Position numbers and translations under genes: made by a program | Shown: piece after piece, positions 1 through 13,053 of the stretch | Position numbering within the stretch: the stretch's first letter is position 1 | How the letters are laid out: each line of letters opens with the position of its first letter | From: Elysia chlorotica | Lineage: Eukaryota; Mollusca; Gastropoda; Plakobranchidae | Reading direction: 5' to 3' | Assembly: GCA_003991915.1 (NCBI GenBank) | Contig: RQTK01000355.1 | Coordinates: forward strand, 236,820 to 300,819 | DNA: 64,000 nucleotides | Notes under the pieces: generated by a model | What the model was told of the DNA's origin: nothing | Databases searched by the model: none | What the model saw: only the letters and a program-made list of their open reading frames with translations

Positions 1-51
1 ATGTGAACATTACTTGAGAAATAAATTAGGCCCATTTTATATATATAAATA

Positions 52-59
<8 letters not shown>

Positions 60-112
<53 letters not shown>
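60..112. repeat. (CT)n microsatellite
   Basis: About 26 uninterrupted CT dinucleotides in intronic or upstream sequence of the SLC45-like gene. Seen directly. Confidence 0.97.
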
Positions 113-115
<3 letters not shown>

Positions 116-164
116 ATACCAATTGGTAAGTCAACCAATCACTTACCGATATTTGCGGGTGGCG

Positions 165-295
165 AATTCACTTAATTAGAAGAGCATCCATCTCCCACTC
201 TGGAGGTCCCCGGTTCGAAACCCACGATCAGTTAAAGATGTATTTGTCCAATTTTGTCGCCTACTGGCTGAGTCGGTGTCAGTATAATGTGACTC
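165..295 (+). mobile_element. tRNA-derived SINE, 5' part
   Basis: A tRNA-like head has an A-box-like stretch (TTAGAAGAGCATCC) and a clear B box (GGTTCGAAACCC). A SINE body follows with the block GTCGGTGTCAGTATAATG, which recurs with one change in the reverse-oriented SINE at 13054-13280. Similarity to that copy stops about 20 bases before the next splice acceptor, so the 3' half is missing. It was not assigned to a named family. Confidence 0.7.
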
Positions 296-315
296 AACTG
301 ATATTTCCACTACAG

Positions 316-3300
316 TCTTCAGTATCTGGGTGTTCCCGTGGCGTTTATGGCAACAAATGGGATCGTGGCTGGCTTCTCGGCGGTCATTCTTATCCTTGTT
401 GTGGGTCATCTTATAGACAGGGGCAGCAACCCAAAGGTTAGAAATATGCATTTTCACCGTCCTATATTGAAATTAACGAATATTAAATTTTATAATTCTT
501 AAACGATTTTATTAAGGTAATTAAATGTCTAAAAGATTGTTTGTCTGATGCGTGATTATATCGTTCTATATAATGCTTATGCAATGTGTTCCTTTTTGGT
601 TTTGTTTGTTTTCCTTTGGTTTGTTTTTTAATCAACTCGCATTATATTACGGTGTTTCCTCTTTCGTAATTCAATGCTTTTTTTCATTTCTCCAGAGTGT
701 CACTGTAAGACTTGTTATATATGTGAGCCATCGGTTTATTTTTATCTTATTTCTTTGATGTATTTTTGTTCCGTTCTCAAATGGAATAAGTTTTACTGTA
801 TCGTCTTGTGTCTTTTTTTTTATAATATTCTATTCCGCGTGCCTTTTTTTTTAGTATATCTCAGTATGATGATGTTATGGGTATCCTTCCCCTTGAGAAC
901 AACATTTAATATTTCTGGCAGTGCATTACACTGTTGCGCTTGACGGATAATACTGGTGTTATTGCACCAAGAATATATCGTTTTATGAAATAAGACGCTT
1001 CGGCGGTTTCGCTTGTCGATTAAACCGTTGAAGTGACATCGGTTAGTGGTAAGGGGTTGCAACTTCACTTGTCTGGACACCGGCTGTTCATGGGTACTGG
1101 ACTGTTTATGCTATGAGATGGACAACTGTCATTCAGGATCAAGTGGTCCAGAACTTGTTGTGGTCATCGGGTCTGGATCTTGTGGTGCTTCAGGCTCTAG
1201 TTCCATGTTAGGGTTGTTACATGGATACAGGATGTTGTCAGGAATCTTCTTAAAGTGTATCCAGTTTCTCCGAAGGGAACCGAGACACTCAGATCTCAGC
1301 TCGTATGGCCTTGGAGCAACTTTTCCCACAACAGTGGCTGGCGTTTTCTCAGTTATTCACCATATGTTTTTATTCAAACTTAATCCCCTGTTGATGGTTC
1401 TGGTAGTATTTTCACACCATGGTGTTTATCAAAGTTTTTCTTCTGTTTTTCTTTTGCCTTTTGATCACTGCATTCCAACAATTCGCGTGGAACGCAGGTA
1501 TGTTTCAGACAAAGTGTTCCTGATTTTTCTGTCGAACATGAGTTTTGCTGGGCTTACACCCAGTTCAACAATTAGTGTGGTTCTATAAGCGAGCAGTGCC
1601 AAGAAAATGTCTTCTTGCTTTAGTATTTCTTTTGCTGTTGTTACAGCTCTATCCGCTTTCCCATTACTTTGGGGATATCTGTGACTATTCTTGGGTGCTT
1701 GAAATTCCATTGTGCAGCAAATTGTTTGAATTCAGTTGAAGTGAACTGTCTTGCATTGTCACTAATTAAACATAAGATGCCAAACTTTGCAATACAATTC
1801 TTTGTGAAGATGTTTTGGGTAATGACATAATCTCAAGGTACTGAATTTTGTTGACTTCGGAAACGTCCACTCCAACTTTTTGGAATGGTCTATCCGGGCT
1901 CTTTTCTTTGTGCTGATCTGTTCTCCTAACAGTGTTGACATTTCTCGACCATGTCTTGTATCTGTTTATTTTTGGCCACCAAACAGACTGTTTTGCTCTC
2001 TCTTTATATTTTGTAACCCCAAAATGCACTTCATGTATTCTTTCTAGGATTTATTTTCTAAAGTAGTAGGTGACTGCAATTATGTCTCCTTTTACCAGGA
2101 TTCCATCTATTTCACTGAGTTAATGTCTGAATGGAAACATGCCTGACGCTGCAAGTTGAACACATCTTTGTACTGTGACCACCCGTGTCTGGTGTAGTTA
2201 AGTGTTACCGAGAGACATGTATCATATTGTGATTCTTCCCTTACCTGTCTCAACTTTTCATCTGCAAGGAAAAAGTTACCGCGTCGACGTGAAACTGTAC
2301 TTCCTTCTCGAGGTTCTGTCCTTGTTCAGTATTAGAAGATGGGTTTCTGACGTCACAATTGTCGATCCTGGTCGATATTCCGCTGTTGGGTTGTATCTCA
2401 TCAACCAAATGAGGCTACGTTGGCATCTCACCGGTGTTTCTGACAAGTCTCCTGAGTTGATCAACGGAACTAATGGCTTGTGGTCACTGTAGACAGAAAA
2501 ATTTGCTAGTACCATTAAGTATCTGTCGAACACAGGTTTACCATAACATCTGGCAAAGTGATTTCGACTTCCGCACTTCATACACGCCTTGCCGAAGGCT
2601 GGACACTGTCTTCTTTCATGTTGTCTGCCACATAATTATACTACAGGACTTAGTATGTGCTTTTAGTCCTCGTTTGTCTTTGTAGGCTCTGTCCACTTTA
2701 CTTCTTTTTGTTTCATTTGTTTCTTTATGAGCTTATGCTGTCGTGCTGTTTCTGTCGCTTTCGACAAAGGGAGGTTGTGAATAAGCTGTAGCTTTTCTTT
2801 TAGCTTTTGGTAAAACAGCCAAACGACAAGTCTGTCTTTAAGTATCTCATCTTGGTCATTGCCTTTGCAGTGTTTGCTCACGTCTTTTAAAGCTCTGTAG
2901 AATTCTTCTACTGTTTCTTGTTCTTTTTGTCTTCTCCCCTGAATATTTGCCCTCTCGAAGATACTGTTTCTTTGAGGTATGAAGTAAGCTTCAAATTTCT
3001 TTACCAAACAGTCAGTCTTTATCTGATTCATCAGTCTCGAAAGTCAAGGCTCTGTAAATCTTTTTCGGATTCTCTGCCCATACAATATAAGAGTGTGTCT
3101 CTTTGAACTTCAACTTCTTCTTTGTGTAGTTTTCTAGCCATTCGGAACCTTGAGAATTCTTTTATCCATTCAGGCCACCTTTCGTCACGAAGGAAAACTG
3201 TTTTGGTTGTCATTTTGACGACAGGAACCAGGGAGTGGAGGCCTCGTTGTCCTAGGCCTAGATTCTAGATTCTCGGACGAGTTTTGTGTTTGTTGAAACC

Positions 3301-6117
3301 GAATTTAGGCTTCCTCACCTGTATTGTTAACAAAATACAGTGATCAGTTGGGCTTCATTGACTGTAGACTTCATGGATACCACTTCTGACACCATGTCGA
3401 AAGGTTATCTTGTCAGGAGGAGACAAAAAACAACAAAAGGTTTAGTGCAACAACGTGGACGCCATCTTGACCATACTTTATTTTATCTTTAAGCTTTCTG
3501 TCGAGGGTACTCATTCCAACAATACCAATGGTCTAATAAGACATTGGTTGTTTCCCTTTGTCCATTACGATAGTTTTGACTAGATTATTTTATGATAGTC
3601 TCTTTTCTTTCGATTGGATGCAACGAGAATGCGTTTTGATTGCAATGAATCGCCGTAGTTAAGCTTTGTATATTTGCATGAAATTACATACTTAGTAGTT
3701 TGCCTTACTTTCACCACTACCTGCCTCTCCTTTACTTTCACACCTTATTCATCTGCTATGACTTCATTCGTGAAGTATTTTGCTGTCTTCATTTGGCGGT
3801 TTATGTAGCCTCTAGACTATCTCTGAAATAATATTTTGCTGGCCACGATATATCACGACTTCATAACTTGATGTATGGTTTGAGATAGATCTGTGTTTTA
3901 AACATTTCTTCACGGATATTATTTTGGTGTAAGTGTAATTTTATTTCTTCTTTCACTATAACTAATCATTCCTTCTTATTATTATTTTCAGTCGGACTTG
4001 TTCTGCCGTCTGTTTTTTTTTTCAATGTTGTAATGTAATAAAAGTTAGCAAATTTTAACGATGTGCACGTGTTTTTCTGCACCTTCTCACATATTGTTTT
4101 AAATTTATATATTTATTGATGCTAGGTACCGCATTTATAACCTACATCACCTTATGATTATTTTACAATAATCGCGAGATTAACTAGTCTCCTTAATGTT
4201 CCACAGAAGAGGAAACTGTTTGCACTCCTGTTTGGCCTTCTCCTGTTTGTCTCTGGATGCCTGATCCTAATATCTGCTTGTGTGCTCAAAATAGTTGAGA
4301 GGAAGAATGTGATCACTGGTGCTCAGGACATCTCTGTGGTTGAAAATTTGACTGTTATCTTTGACGATGGATCAATCTCTGATCTAAACACTATTCCAAC
4401 CATCGATTATTCTAGACAAGCTGATCAGTCCAGTGTGAAAGTCAAAAACAGTTCCAATTATCATTCCATAAACACAACCGAGGACATCTCTCAAATACTC
4501 GATTTACCAACATTCTCTCCTTTAAGTTTACTTCTAAGAGGCCAGGGTTCCACAGTGACTGCAACCATTCGTGCTGCAGTCTTTGAGGAGAAATACAACA
4601 GTGAGATTTGGAAAGCAGAGCTGGCCTATTCGGAGAGATTGTCATCTAAAAGTGTCAGTGATGTGGAACAATCGATTTCTCTCTCATCAACTAAAGAAGC
4701 TACTATTCCACTGGCTGGAATTCTCGGTATTCTGGGCTTTATATGTTTGGATATCGGTTTTGACTTGGGAAACCCGATGTGCAGAGCTTTTATTATTGAA
4801 CACAGCCCAAGCAGTCAACACACCCACCTGTTGATAACAGCCACCCAACTGGCTTCTCTAGCTGGCCTTCTCATGTCCCTCCTAGGTGTATTTGATCTTC
4901 CAGAGGTCATAGAGGCCACCTTTGGAGTAGATGGTACGTCTGGTACCTTTATCTTTATGCTGACAGTGATCCTCATTATTGTCGTCTCATTTTTCCTTTG
5001 CTCAATATGGACAGGTATATCTCTGAGGAAAACTGCGATTTGCATCAAAACCACAAAAACACCATCCATCAAGGTGAGCAGAAGCTCAGAACATATGCGT
5101 GGTGAGAAAGATGTGGCCGATGACAAGGCTCCATTACTTTTGAAGCCAAAACAGAGTGCCAATCATAACAATGGTATCTACATGTCTTTTGAATGCACAC
5201 TGTCATCTGCTATTGACACAGACATTGAATCCACTTTGTCTCTCCCCAACTCCGAGCCCCAACCAGAATCTCATACGCTTTCACAATCTCACTCTGTACT
5301 AGAAGGCATCCCAGAATATCCAACACAAGCATCATCATCATCCAAATCTTTCTCTACCTGTGCATCTGAACTATGGGGATCTCGAGTTACACATGCCATT
5401 CCAAGTGGAAAGCTCCGCAAACATTCTGTGAATCGAGAAGAGCCTCACTTTGGAAAGCTCCTCGAAAGCATTGACGAAACTGTTAACACGCCCTTGTCAT
5501 TTGCTGACAAAGAAGCACCAGTTGTATCAAGTTCGGGTGGAGAAAAGGAAGTCATACCTCGTATACCGTCTTCTCAAATTGGGGACAAAAATGCTGGTGA
5601 TTGTCGAACAGAAACATCCCCTTCTTCACCAAAGAAGCCATCTTTGTTCAACAAGCGCCTCGTGATTCTCGTTGCTTCTTCGGCCTTTTCTGTCAGCAGC
5701 CTCATAGGAATCGTTATGTACTCCTCCAATGCTGTCACGTTGGGGATTTACGGGGCCAACCCTACGGCTGAGCTGGGAACGCCTGGGAACATTAGATATA
5801 GAAGAGGCTTGAGAACGGCTGCCTTGGGGAATGTTGTCTTTTATATCTCGTACTTCTTTAGCTGTCTTCTAAACAACAAAAGCTACAAACTTTTCGGTGA
5901 GAAGGCATATATTCCGTTTTCTTTCTTTAAAAAACGGTTTTACTGAAGTATTTTCACTAAGAAAATAATAATTGATCAACGTATGTGAAACTTAGTGTCG
6001 AAAAATTCATTGAAATTATTTATACACGTACTTATTTCTTCAAAACCATCCCTACAGTAAGGTCCATGAAAATATAGAGTAATTTGATGTTTAATAAAAA
6101 GCTTTTGGTTTTTGGTT

Positions 6118-6150
<33 letters not shown>

Positions 6151-7428
6151 TTTGGGGGGGGGGGTTACTTCTCGGGTTCTCAGATTTTATTTTTTTTTAA
6201 ATAAAAGTACCTCCAAGAGGCACCGAGTCTAAACCAAACTCTTTAAGATGCTTATGAAGAGCGTCATTAGACAAATGGATATTATATTACCTACATGCAT
6301 GGGCGTGTTCGAGAAGCTTTTAGCTGTTCATGAAAATGAAAATCAGGGCGGCCCAAGTCTTGAGACTATGATAGGCTGCGACTTGAAAATGCGAACCATG
6401 TGAGACCGCCCGATCCATGAGGATGAAGGGTTTATCGAGCAATGATCATAATCCACAAAGCCATTGGTTTATATCGCACACTGATATGGTTTGTCTGCGC
6501 ATCGGCCTAGTCCGGCCGTGCAAGAATTTAATACTCAGCCAAGCATTGAAATCGGAAACCTGCAGTTTAAACGCTCATTCTGTCCCATACACAGCCGGCA
6601 TCTCTTATTTGGATTATAAAAAATATTTAATGGATTGTTCATGAAAAAATAATTATTGAATGTTTCCTACCGGTTTGTTGTTCCTCATTTGAGTTTTCAT
6701 TACAACTTCTTTCACAGGTGAAAAAGTTTACAACCTTATCTGCCACGGCTTGATAGTATTTGCGACAGCCATAATGATACTGACCCAAAGAGTTGAGGCT
6801 TACTTCGTTGCCATGGCTACATTAGGTCCATTCCGAACATGCATATTCACACTGCCCTACGTGCTGGCGAACCAATTTACAAAGGTAATGGTGAAAATGG
6901 TTTAAACTATTTCAGGGTAGGAATCTGTATGAAAATAATGGTATAGAACTATTGCAATGAAACATACAAAAAAATTAATATTAAAAGCCTACAAAAGATA
7001 AGTTTATTTCTGGAGTTGAACATCTTTTAAAAATGTTGTTATTTTTGTTATTATCGTTATTGTTGTTGTTGTGGTTGTCGTTGCAGTTGCTGATTTTGTG
7101 TTTGTCCTTGCTTCTAAAATATGTTTATCTTACCTGTAACGGATAAATGTTGTCTTAATACGTTGAATAAAATACATGATTCCTTATTTTGACTTTTCTC
7201 GGTCTCGTCTGGCTTCAGGTTGGCGAAGGGCCTGTCGATTCGACTCAGGTCGGTCGTGTGACGGCAATCATTGGATGTGCGCTCCCCTGTGTTTACGTCG
7301 TTATGTCCAGTACGATGGGCCCGTTGATTGATGCCACAGGCAACGTGTGGGTACCCCTCGTGTGGACCTGCATTGGCAACTCTATATCCATGGTTATTTT
7401 CTCCACTTTGTTTTTCATCAAAGACTGA
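316..7428 (+). CDS. SLC45-like MFS transporter, 3' part of gene (5' end outside window)
   Basis: Four coding exons: 316-436 (acceptor could instead be after 322), 4207-5896, 6718-6884 and 7219-7428 (TGA 7426-7428). Phases join correctly (0, 1, 0), giving about 728 visible residues. SLC45 proteins are twelve-helix major facilitator transporters, several linked to proton-coupled sugar transport. The first exon holds the TM2 region (GVPVAFM, then GHLIDRGSNPK). Exon 2 holds TM3, a long loop, the family-like block LDIGFDLGNPMCRAF, TM5, TM6, a Ser-rich cytoplasmic loop of about 190 residues, TM7 and TM8. Exon 3 gives TM9-10 and exon 4 TM11-12, ending IKD. The usual RxGRRP motif after TM2 is replaced by DRGSNPKKRK, so this is a divergent member. 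TM1 and the start codon are left of the window. A likely poly(A) signal lies at 7823. Family call is good; paralogue not assigned. Confidence 0.8.
1110..3395 (-). mobile_element. Degraded Ty3/gypsy retrotransposon, antisense in the SLC45-like intron
   Basis: Read on the minus strand, the order is Gag (3213-2663: DERWPEWIKEFSRFR, then ETVEEFYRALKDVSKHC, then LQLIHNLPLSKATETARQ), a zinc-knuckle remnant (KCGSRNHFARCY, about 2580-2545) joined directly to RNase H (YSDHKPLVPLINSGDL, about 2490), then the integrase zinc-binding part (ERAKQSVWWPKI, about 2000), integrase core end (YPQSNGKADRAV, about 1680) and a C-terminal tail (GKVAPRPYELRS, about 1327). Protease and reverse transcriptase core are missing. 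TTCTGACACCATG at 3384-3396 resembles a minus-oriented primer binding site followed by an LTR start, but no second LTR was found. Several stops and frameshifts; not functional. Confidence 0.85.
3396..4206. other. Remainder of SLC45-like intron 1
   Basis: AT-rich intron, possibly beginning with the retroelement's 5' LTR (TG start at 3395/3396). The 3' splice site is TTCCACAG at 4199-4206. Nothing else recognised. Confidence 0.6.
5897..6717. other. SLC45-like intron 2
   Basis: GT-AG intron (GTGAGA...TTTCACAG). It contains a poly-T followed by a poly-G run at 6119-6166. No gene or recognisable repeat family. Confidence 0.8.
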
Positions 7429-7822
7429 TGTTTACAGTCCGAGATGAAATATGTAATATTCTTTGAGTTAAGCAACAGCGCGTGTATTCAATCACCGTCA
7501 GGCATTGTTTTGAGTAAGTATACCGTTTGGAACACCCGTAACTTACATTATTGAAGGAAAAAAACTTTTTTTCAAATTTATTTGATTCACACCATGATAA
7601 TTTTGAACAAAATATCACACCAGACTTTGATAGCACATGTTTGTACTATACTGTGACTGGACCGAGGCGTCAAAAATGAAGGCCAAGTCAACTTATGATT
7701 CGAGATGAAAAGATTTGTGCACACCTAGATCTATGGTGAAAATAATGTATTACTAAATGTGTGTCCGTTTTGTAGGCCTAGTTTACGGTCTTTCATGAAT
7801 ACAGCTCTTGTTTACAAGCCCT

Positions 7823-7828
7823 AATAAA
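7823..7828 (+). terminator. Putative poly(A) signal of the SLC45-like gene
   Basis: AATAAA about 395 bases after the stop codon, the first canonical signal downstream that I noted. Use is inferred. Confidence 0.4.
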
Positions 7829-10800
7829 CACGACTACAGTCAACTTAAGACATGAAGTCTTTAAACGGATCTGGGGCCTCATCGGAAATGGTGCGACCTA
7901 ACCTACACTAAAAAGTATTTTACTCATGCTCATCGAACTTTATTTTAGTATGGAATGGGAAAAATATCAATCATGAACTCGTTCTAAGCTTGTTGCCATG
8001 AAAAGGGATTTATTGTTTAGTCTTGGCGAAAGCCTTAGGGCGACCACAGGGTGAAAGCCGAAAGCTGATGAGCGCCGATCGGAATAAGAATTCCCCTATA
8101 AAAATCAGCTAACCCCACAGAGTCACCGCTCCTTGTGAGCGCTGAGGGCTTCGGTAGCGTCGGCTTTATAAGAATGGAGAAACAATTATTATCGACGCTG
8201 AAAACATGAGTCATCGGATGTGTGACGTCACGGGCTGGACTAGGGCGATTTTTTAAATGGACATAGCGGAACGTGGGCTTCACAAAACCAATATTAGATT
8301 TTTGTATTCAGCGTAAAAAAATTAAGAGGACGTCGCGGACAGAATTTGATTTTGATTTAAAATAAAAAGAATAATGTATTGTGGGCATTAATTTTTCATT
8401 TTTTAAATTTTAATTAATTTTAATCTCATAAATATTTGTTTACTGCATGTATTTGTATTGTAGCTTCGCACTAGTTTCAGACGATGCAGTTATGTAGGCT
8501 AATTTGCCTAGCCGCCACACGTCATGATCAGCGTCTAGGCGTCTACCCTGTGGGGTTCACACCAAGCTAATCGGCGCGGATTTCAAGTTCTTTAAAGCGT
8601 CGATAAATTCAAGCTTCACTCTGTAGCCGTGTCTATTAATTTTTTTGGATGACTTTTATTTCCTGTTTTTTTTCTTAATCTGCTCCTTAGTTTATAATCA
8701 GTTCTGTGGTCATATCTGTGTGCGCACTATGTTGGGGTGGTTTTCAAAAAATACCGAAGCTTTGAAATCGATTGTTTCAAAGTAGTAGGTGATCAGCGCG
8801 ATGTGAAGATGTTCAGTAGGCTAATAATGATAGCTCACTGACTCTTGACTTTGCCAACTTTTTTTTGTCTGGATGAATATAGACAAAACTAGACATAAAA
8901 TTGTTGTAAGATTGGCCCCACAAAATATTAATTTCCTTTTTATGTCCTATTTGAAAGAATTAGTATTCATTTTCTTGAAATAAGGTGCATTTAGGCGCGA
9001 CACTCACTCAAACTTTAACACACAGCGCCAAACCTTTTATTTTGGCAGACTAATGAAGAAAATGTCTTGATACCATTTACTCTAAAGGCGTATTTAAAAA
9101 AAAAGTATTTTTTTAATGTGCTGCCCAGGCACTGTTTTACCTTTACGTCTCTCAAATCGATTGCTTGTTATAAATAATAAATCATATGACCACAGACTTG
9201 ATCAGTACCACCATGTCAGACGCACCATTAACCTGAAGTTGCACTTAGCAGACGTTCCATAGATTAAACTAGTTGGGAACCCACGAAATGCGTAGGGATT
9301 GTGGGACGGACAAAGCTGAAGGATTGCATATACATTTGTGCTATAGCTAAAATGATGTCTCCTCAGCATCAGACATACCTTTAAAAATTAAAAATGATTT
9401 TACGGAGAGATACACCAACTCTACCATGTTGTGATTAACGCTAATAGGACATCTTTGTAAACTTTTAAAAACTTTTTTTGATTAATTTTTGCAATCTTTT
9501 GTTTGGACATTTTATAAGCCGTACAAATTTCACTAATATACTGTACGTTGTTTCTTAAATAAGGCTTAATCTTATCCTCTGGTTTTACAACTAACCAAGC
9601 ATTCTAATGAGACGTTGCAGTGTGCTCGTTAAAAATTGCGCGCTAAAAAGAAGTTTAAAATAAATAATCATATTAATACATGTATTGTTTTTGTCAGTAT
9701 GATTATGTTCTATAGATCCGCATTTTTAGACTGCCGTCTCATTGGTGCATTTAAATGTCGATGGCTAAAACTTTTCTCCTCAATTTTCGACTCAACTTAT
9801 ACAGATGAGAAAATTGGACAGTGCCTGCATAACTTAAATATTATGCCCACGTAAATCTATGACACTTTACTAATACTACGCAATTTTGTGAATAATTTTT
9901 TGTCCCCCACTCCCCCCAATCTCTTTGCTTAAAAAATTTTTATCGTTTCAGTTTTGGTCTTAGCGCCATTATAATAAGAAATGATTAGGCTATCAGTAGC
10001 CTACATAAGACTAGTACTTCCATAACAAAAGGACAACGTTCGTGCTCCCCGAAAAAATTTCAAATATACCACCAAACAAATTTTAAAAATCTCAATTAAA
10101 AAAGAATACTGACATAAATTGTGATATAAACTTTTATTCACTGGCAAATTATTTGTTGTTGTGTTGTTGTTTTTTTTTGTCGTGTACAATATAGAAATGC
10201 ATATTAGGAATAAATTAAGTTAAGCAGAAAGAGATCAAAGATTATAACTGATCTTTTCGTAAAAATCGCATTCTTTCAATGCAGCAATAATCTTAATTGT
10301 GATATTAGCTCTGTGCGTTTGTCATATCATATAATGCTTACTTTTTTTAACTGTATTCCTGAATTATCAACAATGATTCGTTGCTGTTGTTTTCAATACA
10401 TAATTTAATTATTTTGTTTGAAGACAATTGATGTTAATTCTTATATTTTCTATGAAAAGTCTTAAAGCTGTGATTGAAATTGATAATCTAATAAAGGTTT
10501 TACAAGATTTATGAAAAACGTTTCTTCATTTTTATACGAAGAGCTCTAAATGTGTACGATTCTTACCTGGGAGAGACGAAGACTATGCTTTGGGGTGAAA
10601 CAACAGTGTTTGTGATGTTGTGATTATAAGCTTTTCCAAGCCTGGTCGGACATTATTTAAAATGCTCAATAACATACAAAAACGTGAAATAAACAAAAAG
10701 TTTATTTAAGAATCCTTATGTCTTTTAAGGGTTTTTCTATATAAAAAGACAAATGCGGTTGATTATAAAAAAAAAACTAATTTGTTTTGTTTTTCCTATC

Positions 10801-11115
10801 TTTATTATGAAGAAAAAAATATTTTCAAGGCTAGAAAAATAGTTATACTTCTAGGTAAATCATTTATCTATCAAATTATCTTAATTATCACTACACTTGC
10901 TGTAGGTAACGGTAACGATTCGAAAGGAAGAAAACAATCTTTTTTCATTAAGAAAATTGACATGGTCTTGGGTCATAATGTCTGTTAAGTACACTATGGG
11001 ATCAAATAAATTGGAAGCATGGAGGCATAAGGACAGGATTTATTTTATCGGGCGCTTTAAAAAAAGTAATACATTTTAAACAAGCGAAAAAAAAATTAAT
11101 TGCAAGCACCTGTAC
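7829..11115. other. Intergenic, no gene recognised
   Basis: AT-rich sequence with a CpG-richer island at 8035-8283 (listed as a finding) and a segment at 9285-9345 with a diverged relative at 25990-26050. No coding exon could be supported on either strand. Confidence 0.6.
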
Positions 11116-12425
11116 TAAGGCATACTTCACATTGACTTTATGTATGCAGGGTTGACTAAGGCATACTTCACCTTGGCTGTATGTATGCAGGCTTGACTAA
11201 GGCATTATTTACCTTGGCTGTATGTATGCAGGGTTGACTAAGGCATACTTCACCTTGGCTGTATGTATGCAGGGTTGACTAAGGCATAATTTACCTTGGC
11301 TGTATGTATGCAGGGTTGACTAAGGCATACTTCACCTTGGCTGTATGTATGCAGGGTTGACTAAGGCATATTTCACCTTGGCTGTATGTATGCAGGGTTG
11401 ACTAAGGCATACTTTACCTTGGCTGTATGTATGCAGGGTTGACTAAGGCATACTTCACCTTGGCTGTATGTATGCAGGGTTGACTAAGGCATACTTCACC
11501 TTGGCTGTATGTATGCAGGGTTGACAACCTGATCAGGGTTTGCGGGTGAGGACTTGGCTGTATGTATGCAGGGTTGACTAAGGCATACTTTACCTTGGCT
11601 GTATGTATGCAGGGTTGACTAAGGCATACTTTACCTTGGCTGTATGTATGCAGGGTTGACTAAGGCATACTTCACCTTGGCTGTATGTATGCAGGGTTGA
11701 CTAAGGCATACTTCACCTTGGCTGTATGTATGCAGGGTTGACTAAGGCATACTTCACCTTGGCTGTATGTATGCAGGGTTGACTAAGGCATACTTCATCT
11801 TGGCTCTATGTATGCAGGGTTGACAAAGGCGGATTTCATCTTGGCTGTATGTATGCAGGGTTGACTAAGGCATACTTCACATTATCTGTATGTATGCAGG
11901 GTTGACTAAGGCATACTTCACATTATCTGTATGTATGCAGGGTTGACTAAGGCATATTTCAACTTGGCTGTATGTATGCAGGGTTGACTAAGGCATATTT
12001 CATCTTGGCTGTATGTATGCAGGGTTGACTAAGGCATACTTCACATTATCTGTATGTATGCAGGGTTGACTAAGGCATACTTTCAACTTGGCTGTATGTA
12101 TGCAGGGTTGACTAAGGCATATTTCAACTTGGCTGTATGTATGCAGGGTTGACCAAGGCATAATTTTCCTTGGCTGTATGTATGCAGGGTTGACTAAGGC
12201 ATAATTCACCTTGGCTGTATGTATGCAGGGTTGACTAAGGCATACTTTACCTTGGCTGTATGTATGCAGGGTTGACTAAGGCATACTTTACCTTGGCTGT
12301 ATGTATGCAGGGTTGACTAAGGCATATTTCACATTGGCTGTATGTATGCAGGGTTGACTAAGGCATACTTCACCTTGGCTGTATGTATGCAGGGTTGAAA
12401 ACCTGATCAGGGTTTGCGGGTGAGG
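11116..12425. repeat. 41-bp minisatellite, about 30 units
   Basis: Direct tandem array of a 41-bp unit containing GACTAAGGCATAC and GGCTGTATGTATGCAGGG. About 10 units lie before 11523 and about 20 between 11552 and 12390. Variants change CACCTTGGC to CACATTATC or AACTTGGC. A spacer AACCTGATCAGGGTTTGCGG interrupts the array at 11525-11551 and recurs at its right edge (12399-12425). The unit length is not a multiple of three and no conserved frame was seen, so it is treated as non-coding. Confidence 0.95.
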
Positions 12426-12960
12426 CGGGAAACGTCCATGTTAATCCTCATGATGATGTCAGACCTTCTTTGATTCAAACCAGTTCTAATATTAAACTAT
12501 CTTTATTTAAGAATCTCTTTACGCAAGCATACATCACACAGAGGATTCTCCAACTTAAAATGTTGCCTCTCTAATACCGGTCTCGGAGCAGAATAATAAT
12601 GAAGTAGGACGGTATGAGTGATGAGATTTAAAATTTAATAAAATGCATGTTCAAAAAATCTTAAAACCATATTAAAATGAAAATACATCGTGAAAAGTAT
12701 ATAGGAGAAAAACACAGATTTCTCATACTTTCGACGGACACCAATGTTTGTGAGCTTGTAATTAATCGTTGGAACTCTTTTTAGATTTTGGTTTTATAAA
12801 AGGCTTGTTACAAAAGCTTTTACAGAAGTATTACAATTATAGTTAATTTGCAACTGACTGATTCTGTAGATAAATCGTGGTCTAATTCTATGTATCATGT
12901 GAATTATGTTAATGTTGTATGTGATGGGTGAGGGAAGAAGATAGGAGAGTGGTATACACG
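12426..12960. other. Intergenic, no gene recognised
   Basis: AT-rich sequence between the minisatellite and the next microsatellite. Nothing supportable. Confidence 0.6.
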
Positions 12961-12963
12961 TAA

Positions 12964-12966
<3 letters not shown>

Positions 12967-13009
<43 letters not shown>

Positions 13010-13021
13010 GAAAGAGAGAGA
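12967..13021. repeat. (GA)n microsatellite
   Basis: Nearly perfect GA run with a few interruptions near its right end. Confidence 0.95.
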
Positions 13022-13053
13022 AATAAGAGAGAGATGGTTGAGCTGTTTTAACG

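Noticed and set aside
165..240. Possible tRNA gene (also at 13200-13280, 27890-27960)
   Set aside because: A and B boxes are present but the acceptor stem and cloverleaf are not; each continues into a SINE body.
1046..1588. 180-codon plus-strand open frame
   Set aside because: It is antisense to gypsy integrase sequence and shows no domain of its own.
8050..8110. CTGATGAG suggestive of a hammerhead ribozyme
   Set aside because: No downstream CGAAA and no closing stems in the right places.
11116..12425. CRISPR-like array
   Set aside because: Units are directly abutting with no unique spacers, in an animal genome; it is a minisatellite.
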